From Opitutia bacterium UBA4506 (GTDB taxonomy: Bacteria; Verrucomicrobiota; Verrucomicrobiia; Opitutales; Puniceicoccaceae), in assembly GCA_002388665.1 (NCBI GenBank), contig DGMY01000063.1:1-58553 (forward strand): a stretch of DNA of 58,553 nt, read 5' to 3'. Position 1 is the first letter of the stretch. Each line of letters starts with the position of its first letter. Of the stretch, positions 17,553-25,748 are shown piece after piece. Under the pieces are notes generated by a model. The model had not been told where the DNA came from. It did no database searches and saw nothing but the letters and a program-made list of their open reading frames with translations. A program made the translations under genes and the position numbers.

Positions 17553-20467
17553 GATGCGGGTTCCTCCTGGATCTCAACAGGTGTAGAGGGGGGAGTGTCG
17601 ACGGGCGCCGGTAGGGTGTCCATTTCCTCCTGCAATTCCCTCCGGAGGGCGATGGCTTTCGCCGCAAAGGGCGAATTCAGGAGGCGCTCGTCTTTGAACA
17701 TTTCGTCGAGAGACCGAATGGCGGCCGTGGGATCCCCGATTTCGTAGAAAAGGACCGCGCTCCGGAAGTAGGCTTCGGCGACAGGTTCCGGGTAGGCACG
17801 ATAAAGGGTGTAGATACGCTGCCAGTAGGGAATCGCCCTCTTCGGATTTCCCCGTTGCTCGTTCATCTCAGCCAGTCCGGCGATGGCGCGGGCGTGGGGA
17901 ATCCCTCGGGCGTCTTTCCGCGTGAGCACTTCTTCAAATGATTTCTCGGCGTCGTCGTAGAAGCCGAGGTTCGTGAGGATGCGACCTCGCAGGATGTTGA
18001 CTTGCGGCGAGAGCGGATGGAGGGGCATCTGCTGCTCAAACTTGCGCAGGAGGTCGTCCGCGTCTTCCCACTCCTCCTCTTCAATCAGGATTTCTGCTTT
18101 GCCAAACCAAGCTTCGGCCCTGGCGGGATGGTCCGGATAGTTGGCCAGGATGTAATCGAAGTAGGCATCGGCATACTGATACCCGGCTGCAGAGTAGATG
18201 ATCCCAATCTGGCCGATTACCTGTGGGTCGAGTCGCTCGAGCGGTACTTTCTCGTCGATCTCCTGCAGGATGGTGTCGGCCAGCTCGATCTGGCCGATGG
18301 CGCGGGCCCGGTTGGCCTGGAAGTGTTTCAAGCGGCTGTACCAGGTCAGTCGATTCGATTCGAGGGCCAGGAGAATCTGGTCATCGAGCCAGGCCGAAAA
18401 ATTTCCCGCGGCAAAGAGGGAGTGGTCCGGGAGGGCTTGGTCTCCGTTGCGGAGGAGCTCCGAGCGAAGAGTCTCCAGGGAAGAGATCATGGGAAGGATC
18501 TCGGTGGCGGCCGGGTCGTCCCCGTATTCGGCGAAGGCTTGATCGAAACGAAGCAGGGCTGCGTCGATATTCCCTTTTTGCAGGTAGGCCCAACCGAGCC
18601 AGTACAGGGCTTCGCTCATCCGTGGGCGGATCTCCAGGTCCTCTCGATCCAAATAGTCCGTGAAGTGATCGATCATAAGATCGTACATTTCGAGGGCTTT
18701 GAAAATTTTCCCGCGTTGAAAAATGGCATAGGGAAAGAGCCCGTCAGCTTCGGGGGTCACTTCAGCAAAGGCCGCCGAGGCCAAAATGAGTTCCCCTTGT
18801 CCCATGAGGATGTCCCCTCGCAGGACTACCGCCTCGGGAGAGCGAGAATGATCGGGGAAGTCGGCCAGAAACTTTTCAATCTCCGGCCGGGCTGTGTCAT
18901 AGTCCTGGATGGCGTAGTGCGCGGTAGCGATGCGGTAGCGAATCTCCGGATAGAGGAAGTGGTCGCGGGAGGACTCCGCCAGTGGCTGGAGCTCGGCCAG
19001 TGCTTCCTCGTAGTTGCCCTCGAAATGATGGGTCAGGGCGTGCCATAGTGAGCCCTGGGTGGTGAGCGGGTGGCCGGGGTAGGTCCGCGCAAATAGTTCA
19101 AAGTCGGCCCGGCTCTGTTCGTACTGTTCGAGCATCGCGAGATTGAATCCCCGTGTGAACAACCATCGCGGCGCGAGTTTGTGGTCGGGAAAGCGCTCGA
19201 TGAGTTCGTCGAACACTTTGATGGCGTATCGGTACTTTTGCTGCTCTTGGTGCGCTTGCGCGACGAGGTAGAGTGCGTCGGGGGCCAGCGCGCTGTCGGG
19301 GTACCGGTCCTGGAAGTCGATCGCTACTTCAAGGGTTCGATCCCATCGCTTCAGGGCAAATTCGGCGAGGATCCATCGGTAGTGGGCCTGCTGGCAGATC
19401 GCACTGTCCAGGGTGTCGTCGAGAGCGAGATTGCGGAAGAGAATGCGCGCTTCGCGGCTGCGGCCGTCTCCGAGAAAGGCTTGCCCATAGCGCAGGAGGA
19501 AGCCCGGCGTATAGTCATCCATCGACTCCAGCGCTTCCAGTTGGGTTTCCAGCCGAGAAACGAGAGTGGCGTAGTAGGCGAGCCATACCGAGTCCATCGT
19601 TGAGGTGGGATTGCGCTGACGATAACCCAGGATGCTGCTCACCCGCTGGAGTTGCTGGCGCTGATAGTCCAGTAGTGCCGAGTAGGGAGGGACGAGGCGA
19701 TAGCTGCGGAGGGCGCTGTGATAATCCTCCTCCGTCATGAAGGAATCGCCGATCTGCAGGGCAGCGAAGGCCATTTCCATCAGGTTGGGCAGCTCGTATT
19801 GCGACCACTCCGTCGAGAGGAGAAGTTCAGCCGCCTGATCCCGTTCGCCGTCTTCCAGACGAACTTGCAGCGCCCGCAGTCGGCTTTGGGCCCGCAGCGG
19901 ACCCGGAGCTCTGGACTGGAAGAGGCGCTCACTCAGGACGTAGGCCTCTTCAGCTTTCTGCGATTGAAATAATAAGTCCACTTGGTTGAGCGCCGCGAGT
20001 GGAGTCTCGGGGAGGCGGGGATAGGTTTGGATGAACTCTCCGTAGTGCTGCGCGGCCTTCGTCAGGTTGCCGTTCCAATGCTCCGATTGCGCGAGAGAGA
20101 TCAGGACAAACGAGTGGACGTTCCCCGGTTCCGGGAATTCCTCCAAATATTCTTCAAACTGCTCAATCGCTCCGGAGTAGTTCTCGGTCGCCAGCTCAGA
20201 ATAGCCCCACGCGGGAAGAATGATCCTGCGGATCGCGGGGTCTTTCATTTGAGGTTCGTTGCCAAAGGTGGTCTCGAGCTGCTCAAAAAATTGGATGGCC
20301 TGCGAATACTGCCCGGACTGAAAGGAGGCGGTCGCCTGAATCAGAACGTCGCGGAGGGTCAGGCTGGCGTTGGTCGCTTCTGCGGCGTGGGTCAGGGTAG
20401 GTGTACTGATTGCAATCACGAATAACCACGCGCAAATGGCACGTTTTATTACTCGGAATGGCTTCAT
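17549..20467 (-). CDS. Large periplasmic TPR protein, 972 residues
   Basis: The start at 20467 gives a signal peptide (MKPFRVIKRAICAWLFVIAI, cleavage after THA); the frame is open for 64 more codons upstream but they are not signal-like. The rest is almost entirely tetratricopeptide-type helix pairs, easily seen as repeated A-x-x-x-F/Y-x-x-x-x-x-x-x-P-D-x-x-x-A/P units (for example FFEQLETTFGNEPQ, FDELIERFPDHKLAPRW, IEKFLADFPDHSRSPEA, ILANYPDHPARAEAWFGKAE). The recurring YP/FPDH turn resembles the YbgF/BamD type of TPR. It ends in a Pro/Thr/Glu tail. It leads the operon with the 358-residue protein and ExbB. By analogy with Tol-Pal and gliding-type complexes it may be a long periplasmic scaffold, but no partner is proven. 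Confidence 0.82.
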   Translation of the reverse strand: MKPFRVIKRAICAWLFVIAISTPTLTHAAEATNASLTLRDVLIQATASFQSGQYSQAIQFFEQLETTFGNEPQMKDPAIRRIILPAWGYSELATENYSGAIEQFEEYLEEFPEPGNVHSFVLISLAQSEHWNGNLTKAAQHYGEFIQTYPRLPETPLAALNQVDLLFQSQKAEEAYVLSERLFQSRAPGPLRAQSRLRALQVRLEDGERDQAAELLLSTEWSQYELPNLMEMAFAALQIGDSFMTEEDYHSALRSYRLVPPYSALLDYQRQQLQRVSSILGYRQRNPTSTMDSVWLAYYATLVSRLETQLEALESMDDYTPGFLLRYGQAFLGDGRSREARILFRNLALDDTLDSAICQQAHYRWILAEFALKRWDRTLEVAIDFQDRYPDSALAPDALYLVAQAHQEQQKYRYAIKVFDELIERFPDHKLAPRWLFTRGFNLAMLEQYEQSRADFELFARTYPGHPLTTQGSLWHALTHHFEGNYEEALAELQPLAESSRDHFLYPEIRYRIATAHYAIQDYDTARPEIEKFLADFPDHSRSPEAVVLRGDILMGQGELILASAAFAEVTPEADGLFPYAIFQRGKIFKALEMYDLMIDHFTDYLDREDLEIRPRMSEALYWLGWAYLQKGNIDAALLRFDQAFAEYGDDPAATEILPMISSLETLRSELLRNGDQALPDHSLFAAGNFSAWLDDQILLALESNRLTWYSRLKHFQANRARAIGQIELADTILQEIDEKVPLERLDPQVIGQIGIIYSAAGYQYADAYFDYILANYPDHPARAEAWFGKAEILIEEEEWEDADDLLRKFEQQMPLHPLSPQVNILRGRILTNLGFYDDAEKSFEEVLTRKDARGIPHARAIAGLAEMNEQRGNPKRAIPYWQRIYTLYRAYPEPVAEAYFRSAVLFYEIGDPTAAIRSLDEMFKDERLLNSPFAAKAIALRRELQEEMDTLPAPVDTPPSTPVEIQEEPAS

Positions 20468-20688
20468 GGAGTATCTGGAATCATAATGGCCCACAGCCTC
20501 TTCAAAAGAAGAGATTTTTGAATGGAGAGAAGTGCTAATGTGAAAGTGACGGAATCGTTTCGAAGTCGGGGTGAAGGGGAATTTGGGTGAGGATAGCAGA
20601 TTTGATGCTAGAGTATTTTCTAATTTGAAGTCACTATCGGAGCAATCGTCGGGTTGCATTTTTACCTAGGCTTCAAAGAATCTCTTTC

Positions 20689-21363
20689 ATGTGTGGTCGC
20701 TACAGCTTTCAGTTGTCGGAGAGCGAGGTCTCGGATTTGACCGGTTCCGCCCCTTCTCCATTTCCCGAGGCGACCTATAACCAGTCTCCCGGTGTGCCGA
20801 TCGTGGTGTTGGACTCCGACCGGCAGTGGGACCCCATGCCGTGGGGTGCGGAGATCCGGATCGGGCCTGCCCGAAAGCGGTTGGTGATCAATGCCAGGTC
20901 GGAAACGGCGGCAGGGAAGCGGGTCTTTCGGGAGGCCTTCGCCCGCCGGCGGTGTGTCCTTCCGGCGTCGGGCTTTTTTGAATGGCGCCGGGATGGCGGC
21001 CGTGGGCAACCGTTCTATTTTCATCCTCGTACCGGGCCGGGGATTCTCCTGGGTGGAATGGTTCTCGAGGAAAAGGACACCGCGGAGCGGCGGGTGGTGG
21101 TCCTGACCAGAGCGGCCGATCGGTGGATGGAGGAGATTCATCACCGCGCCCCGATCCTGGTGCGCCCGGATCGAATTGAAAGGTGGTTCGACTCCGCGCT
21201 CGATGGAGAGGCCGGTGTGCGCGCGGCCGCCTACCCCGATGAGGCTGGAGTCCTGGACCGGTATCCGGTCTCCGAACGGGTGAATCGGGTTGCAGAAAAT
21301 GATCCCGGGATTCTCACTCGTGTCGAGTGGAGTCCCCCACCAACGCAGGAAGAATTATTTTGA
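20689..21363 (+). CDS. SRAP-family protein (YedK/HMCES type)
   Basis: Protects abasic sites in single-stranded DNA by forming a covalent thiazolidine link through its N-terminal cysteine. The 224-residue protein starts MCGRYSFQ, so Cys2 is exposed once Met is removed, which fixes the start at 20689. Other active-site residues are present: Asn68 in NARSE, Glu98 in ASGFFEW and His151 in EIHHRAP. Most members have HxRMP at the last motif; here it is HHRAP, a mild change. The gene diverges from the large TPR gene across 221 bp and its stop overlaps the next start (TGATG). No LexA-type operator is obvious in the shared upstream region. Confidence 0.92.
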   Translation: MCGRYSFQLSESEVSDLTGSAPSPFPEATYNQSPGVPIVVLDSDRQWDPMPWGAEIRIGPARKRLVINARSETAAGKRVFREAFARRRCVLPASGFFEWRRDGGRGQPFYFHPRTGPGILLGGMVLEEKDTAERRVVVLTRAADRWMEEIHHRAPILVRPDRIERWFDSALDGEAGVRAAAYPDEAGVLDRYPVSERVNRVAENDPGILTRVEWSPPPTQEELF

Positions 21364-22268
21364 TGAAAGATTGGATGCAGCAAATTTGGAAACGGATCGG
21401 ACTGGCGATTGTTTGTGGGGTTCTCATTTCTGCCGGGCAAGGGCTCGCGGGCCAGGAGGATCCGGGAGAAAGTTTGGCCGACAAGCGTCTGGTCGAGATT
21501 CTCTCCGCCGAGCGGGAGATGATCCGCGCTTCGATGGAGGGGGTCGGGCAAGAGGGGATCCTCGTCAGGGCCCAGGATATTGCCCGCAGTTACGAAAGCT
21601 TTTTAGCCGAGAATCCCAACCACCTCTATGGTTGGATCCTTTGTGGAAAGTTCCTGCGCTCAGTCGGGGCCGACGCCGATGCCTTTGCCGCGTTGCGCAA
21701 GGCGGACTCCCTTCAGCCGAATTTGCCGGTCGTGCAGCAGCAAATTGGGTTGGTCTTCATGGATCAGGGTGCCTTTGAGGCGGCTCTGCCCTACTTGCTG
21801 CGAGCAGTGGAGCTGGATCCAAACGAGCCGGAGTTCCATAACGATCTCGGGCTGTTTCTCGTCCAGTTTGGTTCAGAGCTGGAGGACGATGGCGTTCTGG
21901 GACAGGGGCGGGCCTCGGCGCTCGCACTCGAATCATTTCAGAACGCGTTTCGCTTGGATCCCGAGAACTTCGAGCGGGGTTGGCGCTGGGCCGAGGCGCA
22001 CGCCGATCTGCCGCATCCCGATTGGGAGGCGACCGCTTTGGCTTGGGAGAGTATCCTGCCGCTGGCCTCCACTCCGATCGAGGTGGAAGCCAGCCGATTG
22101 CAGATTTCGCGCGCTTGGATTGAGGCGGGCCAAGCGGACCGTGCGGTTCAGTGGATGGCCCCGGTGGAAACGGTGGCACTGCAGCCTTCGTGGAGGCAAT
22201 TGCAGGATCGTCTCAATGGTGGGCGGGACGACGATCCAGCTTCCAGCGGTGCTGAGGGGTTGGAGTAG
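21363..22268 (+). CDS. Secreted TPR-containing protein
   Basis: A 301-residue protein starting at 21363, where the ATG overlaps the SRAP stop codon. An N-terminal hydrophobic segment (IGLAIVCGVLISAGQGLAGQ) looks like a signal peptide. The core has TPR pairs: NHLYGWILCGKFLRSVGADA, ADAFAALRKADSLQPNLPVV, FEAALPYLLRAVELDPNEPE and ALESFQNAFRLDPENFERGW, each ending in the typical (L/D)P turn. The coupling to a DNA-protection gene is probably organisational. No enzyme domain is visible and the partner is unknown. Confidence 0.75.
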   Translation: MKDWMQQIWKRIGLAIVCGVLISAGQGLAGQEDPGESLADKRLVEILSAEREMIRASMEGVGQEGILVRAQDIARSYESFLAENPNHLYGWILCGKFLRSVGADADAFAALRKADSLQPNLPVVQQQIGLVFMDQGAFEAALPYLLRAVELDPNEPEFHNDLGLFLVQFGSELEDDGVLGQGRASALALESFQNAFRLDPENFERGWRWAEAHADLPHPDWEATALAWESILPLASTPIEVEASRLQISRAWIEAGQADRAVQWMAPVETVALQPSWRQLQDRLNGGRDDDPASSGAEGLE

Positions 22269-22365
22269 GCGAGTTTGCTTTCGTTTTTGGACGATTTGTC
22301 ACCGAACCAATATCGAAGTTTTTCAATTCCTTGACACCGGGGGTCGATTGGTCAGATCTGAGGTG

Positions 22366-22950
22366 GTGAAAACTGCAGTTCTCTCTCTTTCGCTTTTTTT
22401 CGCTGGCTTCCTGTTGTCCGGGTGCAATGAGGAGGGCGCGGATAGTGGTTCTTCTTCCGCTTCATCCTCGTCCTCATCCTCTTCCTCGAGCAAAAAAGTG
22501 CGTGAGGGTTTTACCATTAAAGGGCCCGATGGACTGTCGATTCAGTGCCAAACGGCTCCGAGAAACATGTCCTCGCCGACCTACGGCGATCTCTCCTTCC
22601 AGTTGGAGATTATGGCGGGATGGATCAATCCCAGCGCTGAAGGGGACACCTCCAAGTTCGGCCTCGGTACGATGTTTGTCTTCTTCGACGACGCCTCAGT
22701 CGGCTCTTATCCCATCGTTCCCATGGATTCTGATAGCGGGGTTCGGGTGAGAATCGATTCTTTGGCCGATTTGGGTCTGGAATTTGATCTGGAGGCGATT
22801 TCCGGCGAACTGGTCTTTGAGACGATTGAGATGGGCGAGAAGGGTCGCCCCGAGTCCGCTCAGGGTTCCTATTCCGGGGAATTTGCCCAGGAAGGCTCCG
22901 GGGAGACGATCGAGTTGTCCGGCAATTTTGCGATTGGACTGGGCGACTGA
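22366..22950 (+). CDS. Serine-rich lipoprotein with a non-ATG start
   Basis: A 194-residue lipoprotein whose reading frame has no ATG in a sensible place: a GTG at 22366 (or the adjacent GTG at 22363) gives VKTAVLSLSLFFAGFLLSGC, a good type II signal with lipobox LSGC. After the cysteine come about 20 residues dominated by serine, encoded by imperfect TCN repeats, then a compact domain (about 50-194) with no cysteines after the first few, containing GYLS-like beta strands and many acidic residues. An unrelated open frame continues far upstream but reads through the previous gene and is not coding. Function unknown. A TTGACA-like hexamer lies at 22331 but without a matching -10 at proper spacing. 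Confidence 0.7.
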   Translation: MKTAVLSLSLFFAGFLLSGCNEEGADSGSSSASSSSSSSSSSKKVREGFTIKGPDGLSIQCQTAPRNMSSPTYGDLSFQLEIMAGWINPSAEGDTSKFGLGTMFVFFDDASVGSYPIVPMDSDSGVRVRIDSLADLGLEFDLEAISGELVFETIEMGEKGRPESAQGSYSGEFAQEGSGETIELSGNFAIGLGD

Positions 22951-23137
22951 TCCCGCGAGGCGGAAGAACTCTCCGTTGCGGTGCTCTGGCCGCGTGGAAT
23001 TTGTCGGGTATCTCTAGCCGGAGCGCGGGAGGGCGATTTTTTGTGAAGGATTGGGGATTGTCACGAGGGGGCATTCCTGTTTCCCTAGAAGGTTTAATCT
23101 GATCCAACTTCAAAAACCCGAAGCAACTAACTGCCAG

Positions 23138-25636
23138 ATGGCTGAATCAAACTCTTCCCAAGCAAATAACGACACTTACGATGCCTCGAAAATCCAGAAG
23201 CTGGAGGGGCTGGAAGGGGTCCGGAAGCGTCCGGACATGTATATTGGCGACACCAATGAACGGGGTCTCCATCACTGTGTCTTCGAGATCGTGGATAACT
23301 CGATCGACGAAGCACTCGCGGGCTACTGCTCGCGGATCGCTGTCTCCATTCACCTCGACGGCTCCTGCTCAATCGAGGATGACGGCCGCGGGATTCCCGT
23401 GGATATGCACGAGAAGCACAAGATGCCCGCGCTCGAGTTGGTGCTCACCAATCTTCACGCCGGCGGGAAGTTCGGTAAGGGTGCCTACCAGGTCTCGGGC
23501 GGTTTGCACGGGGTCGGGGCCAAGTGTGTCAACGCGGTCTCGGAGTGGTTCAAGGCAGAGGTTCGGCGCGATGGCCGGGTCCATACCATGGCTTTTGAGC
23601 GGGGGATCACGACCCAGCAGTTGCAGGCGGTCGGTGAAACGAAGCGAACCGGAACGAAGATTACGTTTAAGCCCGATGCGGAGATCTTTTCCGTCTTGGA
23701 ATTTAAATACGATATTCTAGCCAAGAGAATTCGTGAGCTCGCTTTCCTCAATCCAGGGATCGAGATCGTTCTCCGCGACGAGGGGCACAACAAGGAAGAA
23801 ACTTTTAAGTTCGAGAACGGGATTGCGGAGTATGTATCCTTTTTGAACCGGAGCAAGACGTTGATCCACCCGGATCCGATTGTGTTCCACGGCACAGCCC
23901 CGGCGATTTCCGGTGATGCGGATGTGGTTGTGGATGTGGCTCTTCAGTACAACGACGGTTTCAACGACCAGATCTACTCCTACGCAAACTCGATTCACAA
24001 TATCGAGGGGGGAACCCACCTTTCGGGCTTCCGGACCGCCTTGACCCGCGTGATCAATAATTATTCCAAAGCGAACAATTTGGTGAAGGAGAAGGATCCT
24101 TCCCTCACCGGTGATGATGTTCGCGAGGGTTTGACCGCTGTCATTTCCGTGAAAGTTCCCGAGCCGCGGTTCGAGGGGCAAACGAAAACCAAGCTTTCCA
24201 ATGGCGAAGTGGACGGAATCGTCCAAAAGATTGTCGGCGAAGAACTGAAGTACCTCTTCGAAACGACCCCAGCGATCGCAAAGAAGGTCATCGATAAAGC
24301 TTTGAATGCCGCCCGTGCCCGTGAGGCCGCACGGAAGGCCCGCGACACGGTGCGTAAGAGCGCTCTGGTGTCGGGTGGACTTCCCGGTAAGTTGGCGGAC
24401 TGTTCCGAGAAAGATCCGGCTGTCTGTGAGTTGTACATCGTGGAGGGTGATTCGGCGGGTGGTTCTGCGAAGCAGGGTCGCGACCGTCGCTATCAGGCGA
24501 TTCTCCCGATTCGGGGTAAACTCTTGAATGTCGAAAAGGCCCGTCTCGACAAGATCCTGAATAACAACGAAATCCGTACGCTGATTACGGCCGTTGGTAC
24601 CGGTATTGGTGATCACGAGGGAGACGGCGCGTTCGACGCGAGCAAGTCCCGCTACCATAAGATCATCATCATGACCGATGCGGATGTGGATGGTTCGCAC
24701 ATTCGAACCCTCCTCCTTACCTTTATTTTCCGCCACATGAAGGGGCTGATCGAGAACGGCTACGTCTACATTGCGCAGCCGCCACTCTATAAGATCAAGC
24801 GCCGGACCAAGGAGCGTTACGTCGATAACGACCATGACATGAGCCGAATCCTGCTGGAACTCGGCAGTGAGGGTGTGACCCTCGTGCGTTTGCGCGATGA
24901 GCACGATTTCGAATCCAATCAGATCGAGAAGATTGTCGAGAAGCTCGCCCGTCTCGAAACCCTCGGTGGCGGTGTCACCCGTTATGGATGCGTCTTTAAT
25001 ACGTACCTCGACGAGCACCATCCCGAAACCCGTGAGCTGCCCCGTTTCCTCGCCCGCGTGCGGACCGGAAACGCCGAAGAGTTCCGTTTCATCCGGTCAG
25101 AGGAAGAGCGCTCTCAGTTCTATGTGGAGATGGACCTCACGGAGGACCTCTACGAGAACACGATCACCCGCGATGTGGAGATCGATGGTTCCAAACTCGT
25201 TCAACGTGTCTCCGTTCACGAGATCTTCGAAGCAACGGAGATGACCAAGTTGCTCCGCGAATTGGCGAAGATCGGTCTCGATGTAAACCAGTTCTCGGTC
25301 TCCGAGGAACCGCGCTACCAACTCGTCGAGAATAAGGGTGACCCGGCAAAGGAAAACATTATCGAGCTGCGTTCGATTTTTGAAATCATCGAGAATATTC
25401 GGATCCTGGGCCGCAAGGGCTTGCACATCCAGCGATACAAAGGTCTCGGGGAAATGAATCCAAAGCAGCTCTACGAAACGACCATGGATCCAGAGCATCG
25501 TAAGCTCTTGAAGGTGGACATTGAAGACGCTGCTGCGGCCGACCAAATGTTTTCCATGTTGATGGGTGAGGATGTGGCTTCACGCCGTATGTTCATCGAG
25601 GATAACGCTTTGAATGTTTCGTATCTCGACGTCTAA
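23138..25636 (+). CDS. gyrB: DNA gyrase subunit B
   Basis: ATPase subunit of the type II topoisomerase that introduces negative supercoils. The start at 23138 gives 832 residues (E. coli 804). Seen in order: DASKIQKLEGLEGVRKRPDM at the N-terminal arm, the GHKL ATP site EIVDNSIDEALAGYC and DDGRGIPVD, the lid QVSGGLHGVGAKCVNAVS, the transducer, then the TOPRIM domain with YIVEGDSAGGSAKQGRDR and IIIMTDADVDGSHIRTLLL, and the C-terminal IQRYKGLGEMNPKQL. It contains the extra stretch between TOPRIM halves typical of gram-negative-type GyrB. There is no Shine-Dalgarno sequence before the ATG. gyrA follows 112 bp later, a common pairing. parE is closely related, but the neighbour is clearly GyrA. Confidence 0.97.
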   Translation: MAESNSSQANNDTYDASKIQKLEGLEGVRKRPDMYIGDTNERGLHHCVFEIVDNSIDEALAGYCSRIAVSIHLDGSCSIEDDGRGIPVDMHEKHKMPALELVLTNLHAGGKFGKGAYQVSGGLHGVGAKCVNAVSEWFKAEVRRDGRVHTMAFERGITTQQLQAVGETKRTGTKITFKPDAEIFSVLEFKYDILAKRIRELAFLNPGIEIVLRDEGHNKEETFKFENGIAEYVSFLNRSKTLIHPDPIVFHGTAPAISGDADVVVDVALQYNDGFNDQIYSYANSIHNIEGGTHLSGFRTALTRVINNYSKANNLVKEKDPSLTGDDVREGLTAVISVKVPEPRFEGQTKTKLSNGEVDGIVQKIVGEELKYLFETTPAIAKKVIDKALNAARAREAARKARDTVRKSALVSGGLPGKLADCSEKDPAVCELYIVEGDSAGGSAKQGRDRRYQAILPIRGKLLNVEKARLDKILNNNEIRTLITAVGTGIGDHEGDGAFDASKSRYHKIIIMTDADVDGSHIRTLLLTFIFRHMKGLIENGYVYIAQPPLYKIKRRTKERYVDNDHDMSRILLELGSEGVTLVRLRDEHDFESNQIEKIVEKLARLETLGGGVTRYGCVFNTYLDEHHPETRELPRFLARVRTGNAEEFRFIRSEEERSQFYVEMDLTEDLYENTITRDVEIDGSKLVQRVSVHEIFEATEMTKLLRELAKIGLDVNQFSVSEEPRYQLVENKGDPAKENIIELRSIFEIIENIRILGRKGLHIQRYKGLGEMNPKQLYETTMDPEHRKLLKVDIEDAAAADQMFSMLMGEDVASRRMFIEDNALNVSYLDV

Positions 25637-25748
25637 TTCCAACGATAACGGACCCGACCCAGCACGATTGAACCCAAGAAGAGTGGAGGTAGGTTTCGAG
25701 TTGTCTCAGCCTTCCCGTTTCTCTCATTTCCCTCAGACGAAGATCTAA

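Noticed and set aside
20468..20659. 64-codon extension of the 972-residue TPR protein
   Set aside because: It precedes a normal signal peptide and lies in the divergent promoter region.
22331..22336. TTGACA as -35 box of the serine-rich lipoprotein gene
   Set aside because: No -10 at a suitable distance before the start codon.
21628..22365. Plus-strand open frame running from within the TPR gene into the serine-rich lipoprotein
   Set aside because: Before 22363 it reads the TPR gene out of frame and is rich in Arg, Trp and Cys; only the part from the GTG at 22366 looks coding.
23717..25021. 434-codon open frame opposite gyrB
   Set aside because: Antisense shadow of GyrB, without recognisable domains or its own promoter.
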